Made by a program: the position numbers and the translations under genes. From positions 1-64,000 of the forward strand of contig CAJCIT010000032.1 in NCBI GenBank assembly GCA_903970405.1: a DNA stretch of 64,000 nucleotides, read 5' to 3'. Every line of letters begins with the position of its first letter. The first letter of the stretch is position 1. The notes under the pieces were generated by a model. The model made no database searches. It had not been told where the DNA came from and saw nothing but the letters and a program-made list of their open reading frames with translations. The DNA is from Acidobacteriaceae bacterium (GTDB taxonomy: Bacteria; Acidobacteriota; Terriglobia; Bryobacterales; Bryobacteraceae). Shown in pieces: positions 44,051-53,436 of this stretch.

Positions 44051-45559
44051 TCAGGGCTTTGGCCCGGAGTAAGCTACGCTCTTCGTGACGGTTTCAGTCC
44101 CCTGCACTGCCGTGATGCGCAACTCGCACTCACCCGGCTTAACGGGCGCGGCAATGGTGATGGGAATCACGCCTGTCGGATCGGGCGGCGGTAACGGCGA
44201 CGACTGATGAGCAACCGGCTGCCCGCCGACCAGAAAGTCGACTTTGATCGTTGGATTGTCAGGGTGCGCTTTGTTGGGATAGATGACGAAATATACCTGC
44301 TGATTCGCTCCCTGCTTCAGATCCTTGGCAAGCTGCGGAATCAAGCGGGCGCCCTGATAAATGAGGGGGTCCTTCGGATCGGGCGCGCCGTTCACCGGCT
44401 GGATGCGCTGAATCAGAACCGGGCTGCTGAGGTTGAGGCCATCCAGCATGATGGCATTGCGATCCACGTCGACGATCGCCGCGCTAGTGGCCTTGGCATT
44501 TCGGTCCACCACCACCGTTTCAAAGGTATATTGGCCCTGCTCAAGCGTGATGGGGCGCGTAAAGGCCAATGAGGTGGTGCGAAAGGCCGCGAACTGGGCA
44601 TCCGGAATGGGGGCGGTCCGTTCCAAACTGAATCTCTGGACAATGCGTCCCGCCACGTCTTTCACCACCACAAATACGAAGACGTTGATCTGATGGTTCT
44701 GGGTCTTAGGGTCGATAGCGTCTTTCAGATTTGCAACCGGCAGCTCAAACGCGTAGGCGCTTTGCGATTTGCCATCGACATTCCGGAAGCTGAAGGCGGC
44801 TGTTCTTAATTCAAAGTCGTGCGGCAGCGGCTTCTGGGCAAGCGTCTTGAGGGCCGCGCGTTCGTCGGGTGTGCTGACCTCCTGTACCTGGTGCTGCAGA
44901 CGGTCCTGGTCGTCCATCTTTTTCAGGGCAGCGGCATCGGCATCGCTCCATTTCTCCGTTCCTTCGGGTGGAAGGAAATCATTCATGTTGAAGATTTTCA
45001 TCTTCTCGCCGGGCGGGGCGATCGCGAGCACCAGGGCCAGCTCATATTTCGGACCCTGGTAGTACTTGATGTGGATACGGTGAAGTCCCGCAGCGAGCGT
45101 GAAAGGCACTGTATCCGGGTTGGAAGCGTCATGAGTGCCGTCCTGATCGATCACCAGCGTGTCGTCGATAAATAGTTGAGCGCCATCGTCGGACGCCATC
45201 ATGAATCTGTACTTGCCGGGTTTGGTGACATAAAAGCGGCCCCAATAGTCGATGCCAAACCACTCGACAATTCCGCCCAAGCCTGGGAATCCCGCCGAAA
45301 ACTGACGGCGCGTGACGTTCAACTGATTCGTGTAGATATAGCCCAGCGGCTTCAACTTATCGAAATTGGGAAGGCGGAGCGTTCCCTCTTCGAGCCTGTA
45401 AACAGCGCCCCGGAGGCCAGTGGAGATGACCACCGTGCTACCGAATACGGCCACCTTGCCCTCGTTCCCGGAAGAGCTTTGATCCTGGGCAGATAGCGAG
45501 CAGACCATCAGAAGTGCGGCAAGTCTATGGAGGGCAGGCATTCGACTGGGAATCGGCAT
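44051..45559 (-). CDS. Secreted PA14-domain protein
   Basis: The 502-residue protein has a signal peptide (RLAALLMVCSLSAQ) and a PA14 domain (about residues 50-180) recognisable from FYVTKPGKYRFMMASDDGAQ, LFIDDTLVIDQDG and the calcium/sugar-type IHIKYYQGPKYELAL end. PA14 domains bind carbohydrate. The remaining 300 residues form beta-rich regions without a recognised family; the last part (PVKPGECELRITAVQGTETV) looks like an Ig-like closing domain. The ATG at 45559 is the first; an ATG six codons later is an alternative. It is followed upstream by a secreted esterase on the same strand. Confidence 0.8.
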   Translation of the reverse strand: MPIPSRMPALHRLAALLMVCSLSAQDQSSSGNEGKVAVFGSTVVISTGLRGAVYRLEEGTLRLPNFDKLKPLGYIYTNQLNVTRRQFSAGFPGLGGIVEWFGIDYWGRFYVTKPGKYRFMMASDDGAQLFIDDTLVIDQDGTHDASNPDTVPFTLAAGLHRIHIKYYQGPKYELALVLAIAPPGEKMKIFNMNDFLPPEGTEKWSDADAAALKKMDDQDRLQHQVQEVSTPDERAALKTLAQKPLPHDFELRTAAFSFRNVDGKSQSAYAFELPVANLKDAIDPKTQNHQINVFVFVVVKDVAGRIVQRFSLERTAPIPDAQFAAFRTTSLAFTRPITLEQGQYTFETVVVDRNAKATSAAIVDVDRNAIMLDGLNLSSPVLIQRIQPVNGAPDPKDPLIYQGARLIPQLAKDLKQGANQQVYFVIYPNKAHPDNPTIKVDFLVGGQPVAHQSSPLPPPDPTGVIPITIAAPVKPGECELRITAVQGTETVTKSVAYSGPKP

Positions 45560-45641
45560 GATTCATGCGAGTATAACGAACTCCCCTGAGTGGCTGCTCG
45601 AAAACTTGGCCGTTTCACCGCAACAGGCGCGGGAACGATTT

Positions 45642-47375
45642 TCAGTATCTCCAGGACTTTGTGTCCGCGCCCGCCGGGGCGGTGGAAAGCATGTGCTCCG
45701 CCATCAACGGCAGAACGCGCTGGGCCCAGGTCGCGTTGTTCTGCTGCATTGAGTACTCGGCCGGCCCGCCGGTGTAACAATGCGGCATCCCTGGCCCGTA
45801 CTGGAACGCGGCGTCGGAATGCGGATTGCGGGTCGCGTCCAACTCTTTCTCTAGAAGGTGGACCGCATTGTTCAGAAAATAGGTGTCGCCGTCGCCCACT
45901 GCAACGTGAATCTTGCCTTCGAGCTTCGGACCGAGCGTGGCCCAGTCGCGCTTCAGGATGGCCGTCAGATCGTAATGATCGTGCCAGTAGGCGAGGACCG
46001 ATTTGTCGATGCTACCGGTGATCGAGTCGATGATCTGGGCAGGATAGCCGTCGTCGCCGGCGGGCGAGAACACAGCCTGCCAGATGCCCCACTGCTCGGT
46101 GGACCTTCCATGCGTGCCGAGCACATATTCATAGGCGTACTCTCCGCCCGTGACGGCGATGATGGAGCCGTCCGGCTTGCGGTCGGCGGCGATCGGAATC
46201 TCCGCGAAGTCACCCTTGCGGACGAAGGCGTTCGTGTCGTTGTACAGGTCGATGTTCTGGTAGGCGTGGAAGTCGACCGGGTCAGGACAGGCCGCGTACG
46301 TGCCGTTGTAAAGGTCGGGGTAGAAGACCTGTGTCGCAAGCGCCTCCCAGCCCCCGGTGGAGCCGCCGAAAGTGGCGCGCGCCCACCCCTGGCCGATGGC
46401 GCGATACTTCTGCTCAATGGCCAGAATCAGCTCTTCGTTGATGGCCGAACCGTACGGGCCGACGTTCGCGGAGTCCACCACATATGAGTCGTCGTAGTAA
46501 GGGTTGGCGTTCTGAACGTAGATCATGATGACGCGCGGGAGGCGGCCCGAGGTCCAGTCTTGAAAGAAGCGGTAGCCGTTCTGCTCACGCCGGCCGCCGC
46601 CGGTCGACTTCGCCTCAGGAGCCTTGGTGACAAAAGGCACGGGTCCGAAGCCCGCGTGATAGTGGTCCTGATAGACAACCAGGGGATACTTGGCGTCCGG
46701 GTGCCCGTCGAAGCCGTCCGGCAGCAGAATCCAAGCGGCCAGATACATCTCTCGGCCCCAGAATTTACTCAGCTTCTCGCTGCGGAAGCGCATGTACTTC
46801 AGCCACTTCGCGCCGGGGTCTTGGGCTGCCATTACCAACGGGTCCTGATCCGTGCCTTCAATCGGTGGAATGACCTGATCGAGGGTCAGTTTGACGGTCT
46901 CCTGTGATTTTGGATCCAGGTGGAGCTTTACTGGCTTGTTGTACGGATTGCCGGGTTTGCGGTTCCAGTGTTGACCTTCGCCCTTATCGGGCGGAAGCCA
47001 CACGTTCTTGCCCGAAGCCAGATGAAACAGCTCATACACATTGAATACGGCCTGGAGGTAATAATCGCCGGGCTTCAGGTCAGTGAGAGAGCGGATGGGG
47101 TAGCCGAAGGTCTTTGCGTCCACAACGATTGACTGACCGGGCTTCAGATCTTCGACATCGACGCCAAAAGCCTGCGCCGAGAGGTAATCCTCAGTCAGTT
47201 GATTGCGCGGTTCGGACTCGCCTTTCTTCGCGATCGCCAGAATCAGATGGCCGTGGAGCGGAGTAGTGGTTGGCACGGTGACCTCGATCCGCTGCGCGAG
47301 ACCGAGGGATGCGGAGGCGAGGAGAGGAACAAGCCTCATGGCGCGGATGAGGGCGGGGAAGTCTCTCATTGTCAT
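45642..47375 (-). CDS. Secreted esterase-like alpha/beta hydrolase
   Basis: The 577-residue protein has a signal-like N-terminus (MRLVPLLASASLGLAQ at residues 13-28) and an N-terminal beta domain of about 180 residues. The C-terminal half resembles enterochelin-esterase/feruloyl-esterase D-like hydrolases: YPLVVYQDHYHAGFGP, then ARATFGGSTGGWEALATQ as the nucleophile elbow (Ser in GGSTGG) and a late histidine in MPHCYTGG. It lies 82 bases upstream of the PA14 gene on the same strand and may be co-transcribed with it. A substrate such as an esterified polysaccharide is possible but not shown. Confidence 0.75.
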   Translation of the reverse strand: MTMRDFPALIRAMRLVPLLASASLGLAQRIEVTVPTTTPLHGHLILAIAKKGESEPRNQLTEDYLSAQAFGVDVEDLKPGQSIVVDAKTFGYPIRSLTDLKPGDYYLQAVFNVYELFHLASGKNVWLPPDKGEGQHWNRKPGNPYNKPVKLHLDPKSQETVKLTLDQVIPPIEGTDQDPLVMAAQDPGAKWLKYMRFRSEKLSKFWGREMYLAAWILLPDGFDGHPDAKYPLVVYQDHYHAGFGPVPFVTKAPEAKSTGGGRREQNGYRFFQDWTSGRLPRVIMIYVQNANPYYDDSYVVDSANVGPYGSAINEELILAIEQKYRAIGQGWARATFGGSTGGWEALATQVFYPDLYNGTYAACPDPVDFHAYQNIDLYNDTNAFVRKGDFAEIPIAADRKPDGSIIAVTGGEYAYEYVLGTHGRSTEQWGIWQAVFSPAGDDGYPAQIIDSITGSIDKSVLAYWHDHYDLTAILKRDWATLGPKLEGKIHVAVGDGDTYFLNNAVHLLEKELDATRNPHSDAAFQYGPGMPHCYTGGPAEYSMQQNNATWAQRVLPLMAEHMLSTAPAGADTKSWRY

Positions 47376-47427
47376 TTTGAAGTAGCGTCAGTCTAGCACT
47401 GTGTTGGCCGCTGGCGGCCGCACCGAT

Positions 47428-47535
47428 GCCTACTGAGCCGCGACCGTCAGGGAGCGACCGGTTAACTGGTCCCGTCATGCCAACCGGTCGCTCCCTTACG
47501 GTCGCGGTTCAGTAGGCGCGGGTACGTCCGTTTGT
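47428..47535. repeat. Dispersed intergenic palindrome, best-preserved copy
   Basis: The 36-base arm at 47428-47463 is repeated inverted at 47482-47517 with two mismatches, around an 18-base loop. The core includes GGGAGCGACCGGTT. A tail at 47515-47535 (GGCGCGGGTACGTCCGTTTGT on the plus strand) matches, inverted, the left tails of the copies at 12049 and 41667, so this copy is in the opposite orientation. It separates the esterase from the metallophosphoesterase gene. Confidence 0.9.
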
Positions 47536-47590
47536 ATCGAGGATTTTCACACGTTCTGACGCTTCGCGGCTCGGAAGGCGCGAGCCTAAG

Positions 47591-48244
47591 TCAGGCGCCA
47601 TCGGGCCGCGTTCCCAAATCGAGATCGATCGTCACCGGTCCATAGGCAGGCGCATACTGTTCGTTGACGACGGCGGCGTTGACGAACTGAGTTCCGCCGA
47701 TGTTCTGAGAGCCATGCCCGGCGTGGATGTGCCCAAAGATATGGAGCGCGGGCTTGACGCGCCTAACGGCCAACAGAAGCTGCTCACATCCGCAGTTCGT
47801 GCCGCCGCTTCGGTCCAGAATGCCGTGGGGAGGCCCATGCGTAATCAGCACGTCCGTATCCAAGGGAATCAGATCCCAGTGCCGCTTGATGTCGTCCCCC
47901 CGATCTCGATTGAAGGCCCAGTCATAGAAACGCGGCTGCACCGGACTGCCCCAGATGCGCAAGCCGTTCACCGTGACGCCTGAATCCTGAAGGTATATGG
48001 CATTCGTGATCGACCCGCGGGCGGCCTGAGGCTTCTTCTCAAAGGCCACCTCGTGATTGCCGGCCACGACAATGGCCTGCCTGCACGGAAGGCGCCCGAG
48101 CCACTCATTGAAACTCACGATCTCCTGAAGTTTCTCCCCTAGAGCCATGAAGTCGCCTGAATGGATCAGCAAGTCGCATTCAGGAATGGCCTTCGTGAAC
48201 GCCTCATGTTGGCCATGCGTGTCGGAAATTGCAACAATTCGCAT
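47591..48244 (-). CDS. Calcineurin-like metallophosphoesterase
   Basis: The 217-residue cytoplasmic enzyme has the full metallophosphoesterase set: ISDTHGQ (residues 6-12), HSGDF, VVAGNHE, THGPPHG and FGHIHAGHG, which bind two metal ions. The fold matches small YfcE/Rv0805-like phosphatases or phosphodiesterases; the substrate is unknown. ATG 48244 starts directly with MRIVAISDTHG. It is followed 19 bases upstream (in the coding direction, downstream of) by the TPR gene on the same strand, so the two may form an operon. Confidence 0.9.
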   Translation of the reverse strand: MRIVAISDTHGQHEAFTKAIPECDLLIHSGDFMALGEKLQEIVSFNEWLGRLPCRQAIVVAGNHEVAFEKKPQAARGSITNAIYLQDSGVTVNGLRIWGSPVQPRFYDWAFNRDRGDDIKRHWDLIPLDTDVLITHGPPHGILDRSGGTNCGCEQLLLAVRRVKPALHIFGHIHAGHGSQNIGGTQFVNAAVVNEQYAPAYGPVTIDLDLGTRPDGA

Positions 48245-48263
48245 ATGGGGACAGACTCGGTCC

Positions 48264-49445
48264 CTACTTCGGCTGCAACTCGGGATCGCGATAGCCGCCT
48301 TTCAGTTCCAACTCCAAACGGCTCGCGGTCTCCTGTTCCAGGCGCTCGACGGCGGCCCGTTCGATTTCGGCTTCCTTGGCGCGGCCCATTTGCCGCAGCA
48401 CCTGTGCCCGCAGGTAATGGACGTTCGTGCTTCTGGCATCCACCGCCGCGGCGCTGTCCAGGGCTTTCAATGCCGCATCAAGTTCGTGGGCCTTCAAATG
48501 AATCTTCGCGAGGTAGAACCAAGCCGTTCCCAGGTGCGGGTCCAGGCGGACCGCCTCTTCGAGATGCCGTTGCGCCGCCGCGGACTCGCCCAGATCGAAC
48601 TCTACCTCTCCTAGCTGATCATTCGCATACGCCCCCCGCGGCTCACTGGCGAGATCGGTGAGGAACTCGGCCTTCGCATTCGGAAGCTGATTCTGGTGAC
48701 GGTAGACGAGGCCCAGATGGTAATGCAGCATGGGCAGGCGGGGATTGAGCGTAAGCGCCTTCTGAAGCTCAATCAGCGCGTCCGGATAGTCGTCGCGCTG
48801 CAAATAGGCTTTGCCGATCAGCAGATGCACCAGCGGCTCAGCGCGGCTGTCTCCGGTTCCACCGTCGCCATTTGACATTGCTAACAACCGTGCCAAGGCG
48901 TTCTCCTCCGTTGGCTTGTCACCGGCCTGGCCTGCCGCCACTGCCAGCGCATACAGGTAGCTGGGATCGCTTTGGGACTCCTTCCAAACGGCGCCAAGTA
49001 GAGCGGCGCTCTCCTTGTATCTCTCGACGAACAGATAGCAGAGGCCGAGGAGCCGGCGAGCCTGCACCGAACCGGGCTCATCGCGGACTACCGATTCGAA
49101 GGGGACAATCGCGCCTCTATACAAGCCTTGCCGGTAAAACAGCAGACCTATGTTTAAACGAATACCCGCAACGTTCGGCGCCAGACGTTCGGCAGCCTCC
49201 AATTGAGTCTGCGCCTGCTTCCAATCGGAGCGCCTCATGTAGACGACGCCGAGGTTGACCCTTGCCTCGACGTTCGACGGCTGCCGGGTGACGGCCAAGC
49301 GCAGTTCACGCTCTGCTTCGTCCAGGTTACCCTGCTGCATGGCCCGCAAGCCCTGTTCATAGTATTGATTGGACGGGACTTCCTGTGTTACCGATTCAAA
49401 GCAAACCGCAAGTAGGCAAAAGCCAGCCGCCGCGATCGGCGCCAT
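48264..49445 (-). CDS. Secreted tetratricopeptide repeat protein
   Basis: About 393 residues. ATG 49445 has AAGGA six bases upstream and gives a signal peptide (MAPIAAAGFCLLAVCFES); the frame is open 23 codons further upstream without support. At least eight TPR units follow, for example YYEQGLRAMQQGNLDEAERE, ARVNLGVVYMRRSDWKQAQT and AWFYLAKIHLKAHELDAALK. A helical charged end (AKEAEIERAAVERLEQET) closes it. TPR proteins form binding scaffolds; the partner is unknown. It is divergent from the TonB-dependent receptor gene, with a 165-base shared upstream region. Confidence 0.85.
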   Translation of the reverse strand: MAPIAAAGFCLLAVCFESVTQEVPSNQYYEQGLRAMQQGNLDEAERELRLAVTRQPSNVEARVNLGVVYMRRSDWKQAQTQLEAAERLAPNVAGIRLNIGLLFYRQGLYRGAIVPFESVVRDEPGSVQARRLLGLCYLFVERYKESAALLGAVWKESQSDPSYLYALAVAAGQAGDKPTEENALARLLAMSNGDGGTGDSRAEPLVHLLIGKAYLQRDDYPDALIELQKALTLNPRLPMLHYHLGLVYRHQNQLPNAKAEFLTDLASEPRGAYANDQLGEVEFDLGESAAAQRHLEEAVRLDPHLGTAWFYLAKIHLKAHELDAALKALDSAAAVDARSTNVHYLRAQVLRQMGRAKEAEIERAAVERLEQETASRLELELKGGYRDPELQPK

Positions 49446-49539
49446 CCGGGTCCTTTTTCCGATAGCCAGACCTGGCACTCCTTCTACAACCCCAAGATAG
49501 CCGTTCCGGAACAAGGACCAAAAAGCCGGTTCTTAGGTA

Positions 49540-49570
49540 TTGCTTTCGTATTCTTTCAGCGCAATACTAT
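49540..49570 (+). promoter_or_regulatory. Possible promoter of the TonB-dependent receptor gene
   Basis: TTGCTT at 49540-49545 and TACTAT at 49565-49570 are fair -35 and -10 matches, but the 19-base spacer is longer than the usual 17, so the call is weak. It would start transcription about 35 bases before ATG 49611. Confidence 0.25.
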
Positions 49571-49610
49571 TGGAACTTTGCTCTTTTGGTTGCCGATTAG
49601 GGGGAGCATC

Positions 49611-52600
49611 ATGCTAAAGGTCTGTCGTAATCTTTCACTTGCTTTGTTTTTGACCGCCGCTTTCAGCTTCGGTCAAAACAGCGCGTCCATCACAGGAACC
49701 GTTCGCGATGCTTCAGGCGCTGCTGTGGCGGGCGCCAAGGTGCTGGTTACGAACCCTGACAAGGCGATCGTGCTGAACACCACCACGAACTCCGACGGCG
49801 ACTACCTGGTCCCCGGTCTCTCCGCCGGAAAGTACACAGTCACCATCGCTTCCCCAGGCTTCAAGAAGTATGACGCCAAGGATATCGTTCTTGAGGTGTC
49901 GCAAAAGGCCCGCGTTGACGCCAACCTTCAGCTCGGTGAGGTGACCGTGGAGGTGTCGGTCCAGGGCGCGGGCGTTGCGCAGGTGGAAACGCAGTCCGCT
50001 GAAATGTCCGGCACCGTTACCCAGAAGGAGATCAGCCAGTTGGTTCTCAACGGCCGGAACTTCTCGCAGCTAGTGACGCTGGTGCCCGGTGTCAGCAACC
50101 AGACCGGCCAGGATGAAGGGACGGTCGGCGTCGCCGGTAACGTCAGCATGAGTATCAATGGAGGCCGCACCGAAAACAACGCCTGGGAAATCGACGGCGG
50201 CGACTCGATGGATAACGGCAGCAACCAGACTCTCAACGTTTATCCCAACGTCGACGCGATTGCCGAGGTGAAGGTGATGACCTCCAATTATGGCGCTCAA
50301 TACGGCCGCAACGGATCGGGCACCATCGAGGTGGTAACGAAGTCCGGCACGAAAGATTTCCACGGCGACGTGTTTGAGTTTGTGCGGAACGACGATTTTA
50401 ACGCCCGCAACTACTTCCAGACCTCCGTCCCGGAATACAAGAAGAACGATTTCGGATATACCGTCGGCGGGCCGGTTTTCATTCCGGGTCTCTATAACAA
50501 GGAAAAGAACAAGACCTTTTTCTTCTTCTCGGAGGAATGGCGCAAAGAAGTGGTTCCGGGCCAGACCTTCTCGACGCAGTTGCCCTCGATCCAGGAGCAG
50601 CAGGGGAATTTCTCGGATGTATGTGCGCCAAGCATTGCCGGAACACCTTTCGTCTCGGGTAGCGCAGTCAATCTGGCTTATCCCGATTGTCCCCACAACA
50701 ATCTCACCGGCGCGTACTATCCGAACAACACCGTACCCATCGACCCAAACGCACAGGCCATTCTGAAGCTGTTACCGCAACCCACCAGCGGCACAGGCAC
50801 AAGTTCTTATTATCAGTCCGCGCCGGCTCAGGACACGAACTGGCGTGAAGAACTGATTCGGGTGGACCATAACTTCTCAGACAAGATTCGGCTCTTCGGG
50901 CGGTTCATCCACGATTCCTGGTCAACAGAATCCGCCACGCCGCTGTGGGGCAACGGCGCCAGCTTCCCGACCATTGGAACCAACTTTGTCGGCCCCGGGG
51001 TGAGCCTGGTGGCCAACCTCACAGCGAATATCACGCCAACACTGCTGAACGAATTTACGTTCAGCTATACCACTGACCATATCTTTCTGAACGCCGTGGG
51101 TCCCGCCCAGCGGCCGGCCGGCATGACCATGACCGGCCTATTCGATAACGGCTTTGGTGGATTGTTGCCGGCTGTTAGCGTGAGCGGCGGGGTGAACTAC
51201 GACCTTGGCGGGTTTGCGCTCGATACGGGGTATTTCCCGTGGAACAACGCCAACCCCACTTATACATACAAAGACCAGGTCAGCAAGATCGTCGGCAACC
51301 ATAACATCTTCGCGGGCGCCTACTTTGTCGCTGCGCAGAAGAATGAAGAAAACAGTCCGTATGTGCAGGGTATTCTCAGCTTCAACAATACAGGTCCTTT
51401 AAGCTCCGGCAATGCATTTGCCGATCTCCTGCTGGGGAACATCGCATCGTATACGCAAACCAACAACAAGATCAAATACTATAACCGTTTCAAGTACGTG
51501 GAACCATACATCCAGGACGACTGGCACGTGACGCGCCGCCTGACCTTGAATCTGGGTCTTCGGATCAGCGTCTTCGGCACGTATTACGAGAAATATAATC
51601 AGGCTTATAACTTCGATCCCGCCGCCTATAACGCCGCAGCCGCTCCGCAGATCGATGTCAGCGGAAACATCACGGGACAGCCGGGAGCACTGGTGCCTGG
51701 CGTGGGCAATCCTTACACCGGTTTGGTGGATTGCGGCAAAGGCGGAGTGCCGCGCAGTTGCATGAACGGCCATTTGTTTAACGCGGCGCCGCGACTGGGC
51801 TTCGCCTTCGATCCGTTCGGGGACGGCAAGTCATCTATTCGCGGGGGCTACGGCATCTTCTTTGAGCACACAAACGGCAACGAGGGGAATACAGAGGGTC
51901 TGGAAGGCAGTCCGCCGCTGGTGCTTACAGAGAGCCAAGTCAACATCCAAGGCTACACGGCCATCGGCGGCGGCGCTCAGTTCCCACTCAACGTCAGGGC
52001 AATTCCGACGCAAGTCCGTTGGCCCTACGTCCAGCAATGGAATTTGAGCATTCAGCGCGAATTACTCACCGGGACCGTGCTGACCGTCGCTTATGTTGGC
52101 AGTAAGGGCACGCACTTAGCCCAGCAACTGGATATTAACCAGCTTCACGCGATTTCTCCGTCACAGAATCCTTACTTGCCGGGGCAAGCCATGACCTCCG
52201 CGGATTGCAACAGCGGGTTAGTGAATGGGGTCGCGCCCACGGGAGCGGCGGCCATCCAGTTCGCCGTCGCCTGCGGAGCCAACCCCAACCCTTACGTCCA
52301 ATATGTGGGGTACGGCAACGTCACGTCCATCCAGTATGGCGCGAATTCGAGCTACAACTCGCTGCAGGTGGCTCTCAAGCGCCACGTCGGCAAGCTCACC
52401 GTAGACTTCGCCTACACTTGGTCGCATTCGCTCGACGATTCATCCGATTATGGCGATTCCAATTTCCTCGATTCTTACAACGTTCGTCTGACGCGCGCCA
52501 GTTCGAATTTCGATCAGCGGCAGATCGCCAATCTTGGTTATGTCTATGATTTGCCCCTGTTCACAAAAACCGGGCTCGTGCACTCGCTTCTGGGCGGCTG

Positions 52601-53114
52601 GCAGTATTCAGGCCTGATGACGTTCCAGACCGGCGAGCCTTTTAGCGTCACTGACAGCCTATACGGACCCGGCGTCGCTAATGGAGCGGGCGCGGGATCG
52701 TATCTCGATCTTGTTGCCAATGCGAATCCGTACAGCTCCACGGCCGGGATCGACAATCAGCCCGGCGTGCAAGGTCCGTTGCTCTATAATCCGGCCGCTT
52801 TCACGGCGCCGCAAGGCCTGACGTTTGGCACGGCCCAGCGCAATGTATTGAATTTGCCGGCCAGGACAAATTTCGACATGGGCTTGTTCAAACACTTTGC
52901 GATCAAGGAACGCTACAACCTGGAGTTCCGCGCGGAAGCCTATAACGTCTTCAACCACACACAATTTAACGGAGTGAATAACACGACGAGTTGTTTTGCC
53001 GGTCCGGCCTTCTCGGCCGGCGATCCGAGTTGCCTGGCCGACAGCAACTTCCTCCGTCCCAGCGGCGCCCACAATCCGCGGATTCTTCAGTTTGGAATGA
53101 AGATGATTTTCTAA
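49611..53114 (+). CDS. TonB-dependent receptor with N-terminal carboxypeptidase-like domain
   Basis: This 1,167-residue outer-membrane protein has a signal peptide (LSLALFLTAAFSFGQ), then a carboxypeptidase-regulatory-like beta domain (SITGTVRDASGAAVAGAKV, about 25-110), a plug domain (about 130-260, with ELVLNGRNFSQL-like and IEVVTKSGTKDFHGDVFEF) and a 22-stranded barrel. This 'Oar-like' architecture is very common in Acidobacteriota and is thought to import plant polymers, oligosaccharides or other large substrates; the actual substrate is unknown. ATG 49611 follows AGGGGGA. It ends with the C-terminal aromatic strand QFGMKMIF. Confidence 0.93.
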   Translation: MLKVCRNLSLALFLTAAFSFGQNSASITGTVRDASGAAVAGAKVLVTNPDKAIVLNTTTNSDGDYLVPGLSAGKYTVTIASPGFKKYDAKDIVLEVSQKARVDANLQLGEVTVEVSVQGAGVAQVETQSAEMSGTVTQKEISQLVLNGRNFSQLVTLVPGVSNQTGQDEGTVGVAGNVSMSINGGRTENNAWEIDGGDSMDNGSNQTLNVYPNVDAIAEVKVMTSNYGAQYGRNGSGTIEVVTKSGTKDFHGDVFEFVRNDDFNARNYFQTSVPEYKKNDFGYTVGGPVFIPGLYNKEKNKTFFFFSEEWRKEVVPGQTFSTQLPSIQEQQGNFSDVCAPSIAGTPFVSGSAVNLAYPDCPHNNLTGAYYPNNTVPIDPNAQAILKLLPQPTSGTGTSSYYQSAPAQDTNWREELIRVDHNFSDKIRLFGRFIHDSWSTESATPLWGNGASFPTIGTNFVGPGVSLVANLTANITPTLLNEFTFSYTTDHIFLNAVGPAQRPAGMTMTGLFDNGFGGLLPAVSVSGGVNYDLGGFALDTGYFPWNNANPTYTYKDQVSKIVGNHNIFAGAYFVAAQKNEENSPYVQGILSFNNTGPLSSGNAFADLLLGNIASYTQTNNKIKYYNRFKYVEPYIQDDWHVTRRLTLNLGLRISVFGTYYEKYNQAYNFDPAAYNAAAAPQIDVSGNITGQPGALVPGVGNPYTGLVDCGKGGVPRSCMNGHLFNAAPRLGFAFDPFGDGKSSIRGGYGIFFEHTNGNEGNTEGLEGSPPLVLTESQVNIQGYTAIGGGAQFPLNVRAIPTQVRWPYVQQWNLSIQRELLTGTVLTVAYVGSKGTHLAQQLDINQLHAISPSQNPYLPGQAMTSADCNSGLVNGVAPTGAAAIQFAVACGANPNPYVQYVGYGNVTSIQYGANSSYNSLQVALKRHVGKLTVDFAYTWSHSLDDSSDYGDSNFLDSYNVRLTRASSNFDQRQIANLGYVYDLPLFTKTGLVHSLLGGWQYSGLMTFQTGEPFSVTDSLYGPGVANGAGAGSYLDLVANANPYSSTAGIDNQPGVQGPLLYNPAAFTAPQGLTFGTAQRNVLNLPARTNFDMGLFKHFAIKERYNLEFRAEAYNVFNHTQFNGVNNTTSCFAGPAFSAGDPSCLADSNFLRPSGAHNPRILQFGMKMIF

Positions 53115-53163
53115 TCATAAGAAGTCGTGTATCGAGCGGCGGCGCAGGCGAAGGCGTGTGTGC

Positions 53164-53232
53164 GCGCTCCCGCGCGTATACCTGCGGGACCAAGTCGAGC
53201 GCCTCTTGCCAGACGCGAAGGTCCTTATACTT
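53164..53232 (-). pseudogene. Four-helix-bundle (23S rRNA intervening-sequence-type) protein remnant
   Basis: The minus-strand translation KYKDLRVWQEALDLVPQVY matches the well-known N-terminal helix of four-helix-bundle proteins. The sequence loses resemblance after about 23 codons, and upstream the likely start (ATG AAG GTG) lies in another frame. It is therefore read as a degenerate fragment. The rest of the 322-base gap (53115-53436) holds no recognised gene. Confidence 0.5.
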
Positions 53233-53436
53233 TGTACCTTCTTCACCTTCATCAAAGGTTAGTGCTAGTTTCAATGCGTTTCTATCACTGCCACCGGGCG
53301 ACGCGGGCCTTGGGAGAACTGCGCACCACCAGCGCGGCTGGGCCGCGCGTCCCCACCAGGGCGCGCAAGCGCCCGTCGCCACCTGCACGGCTAAACATCC
53401 CGAGAACACCGCGCCTGTCAGTTATTCTGAACAGGA

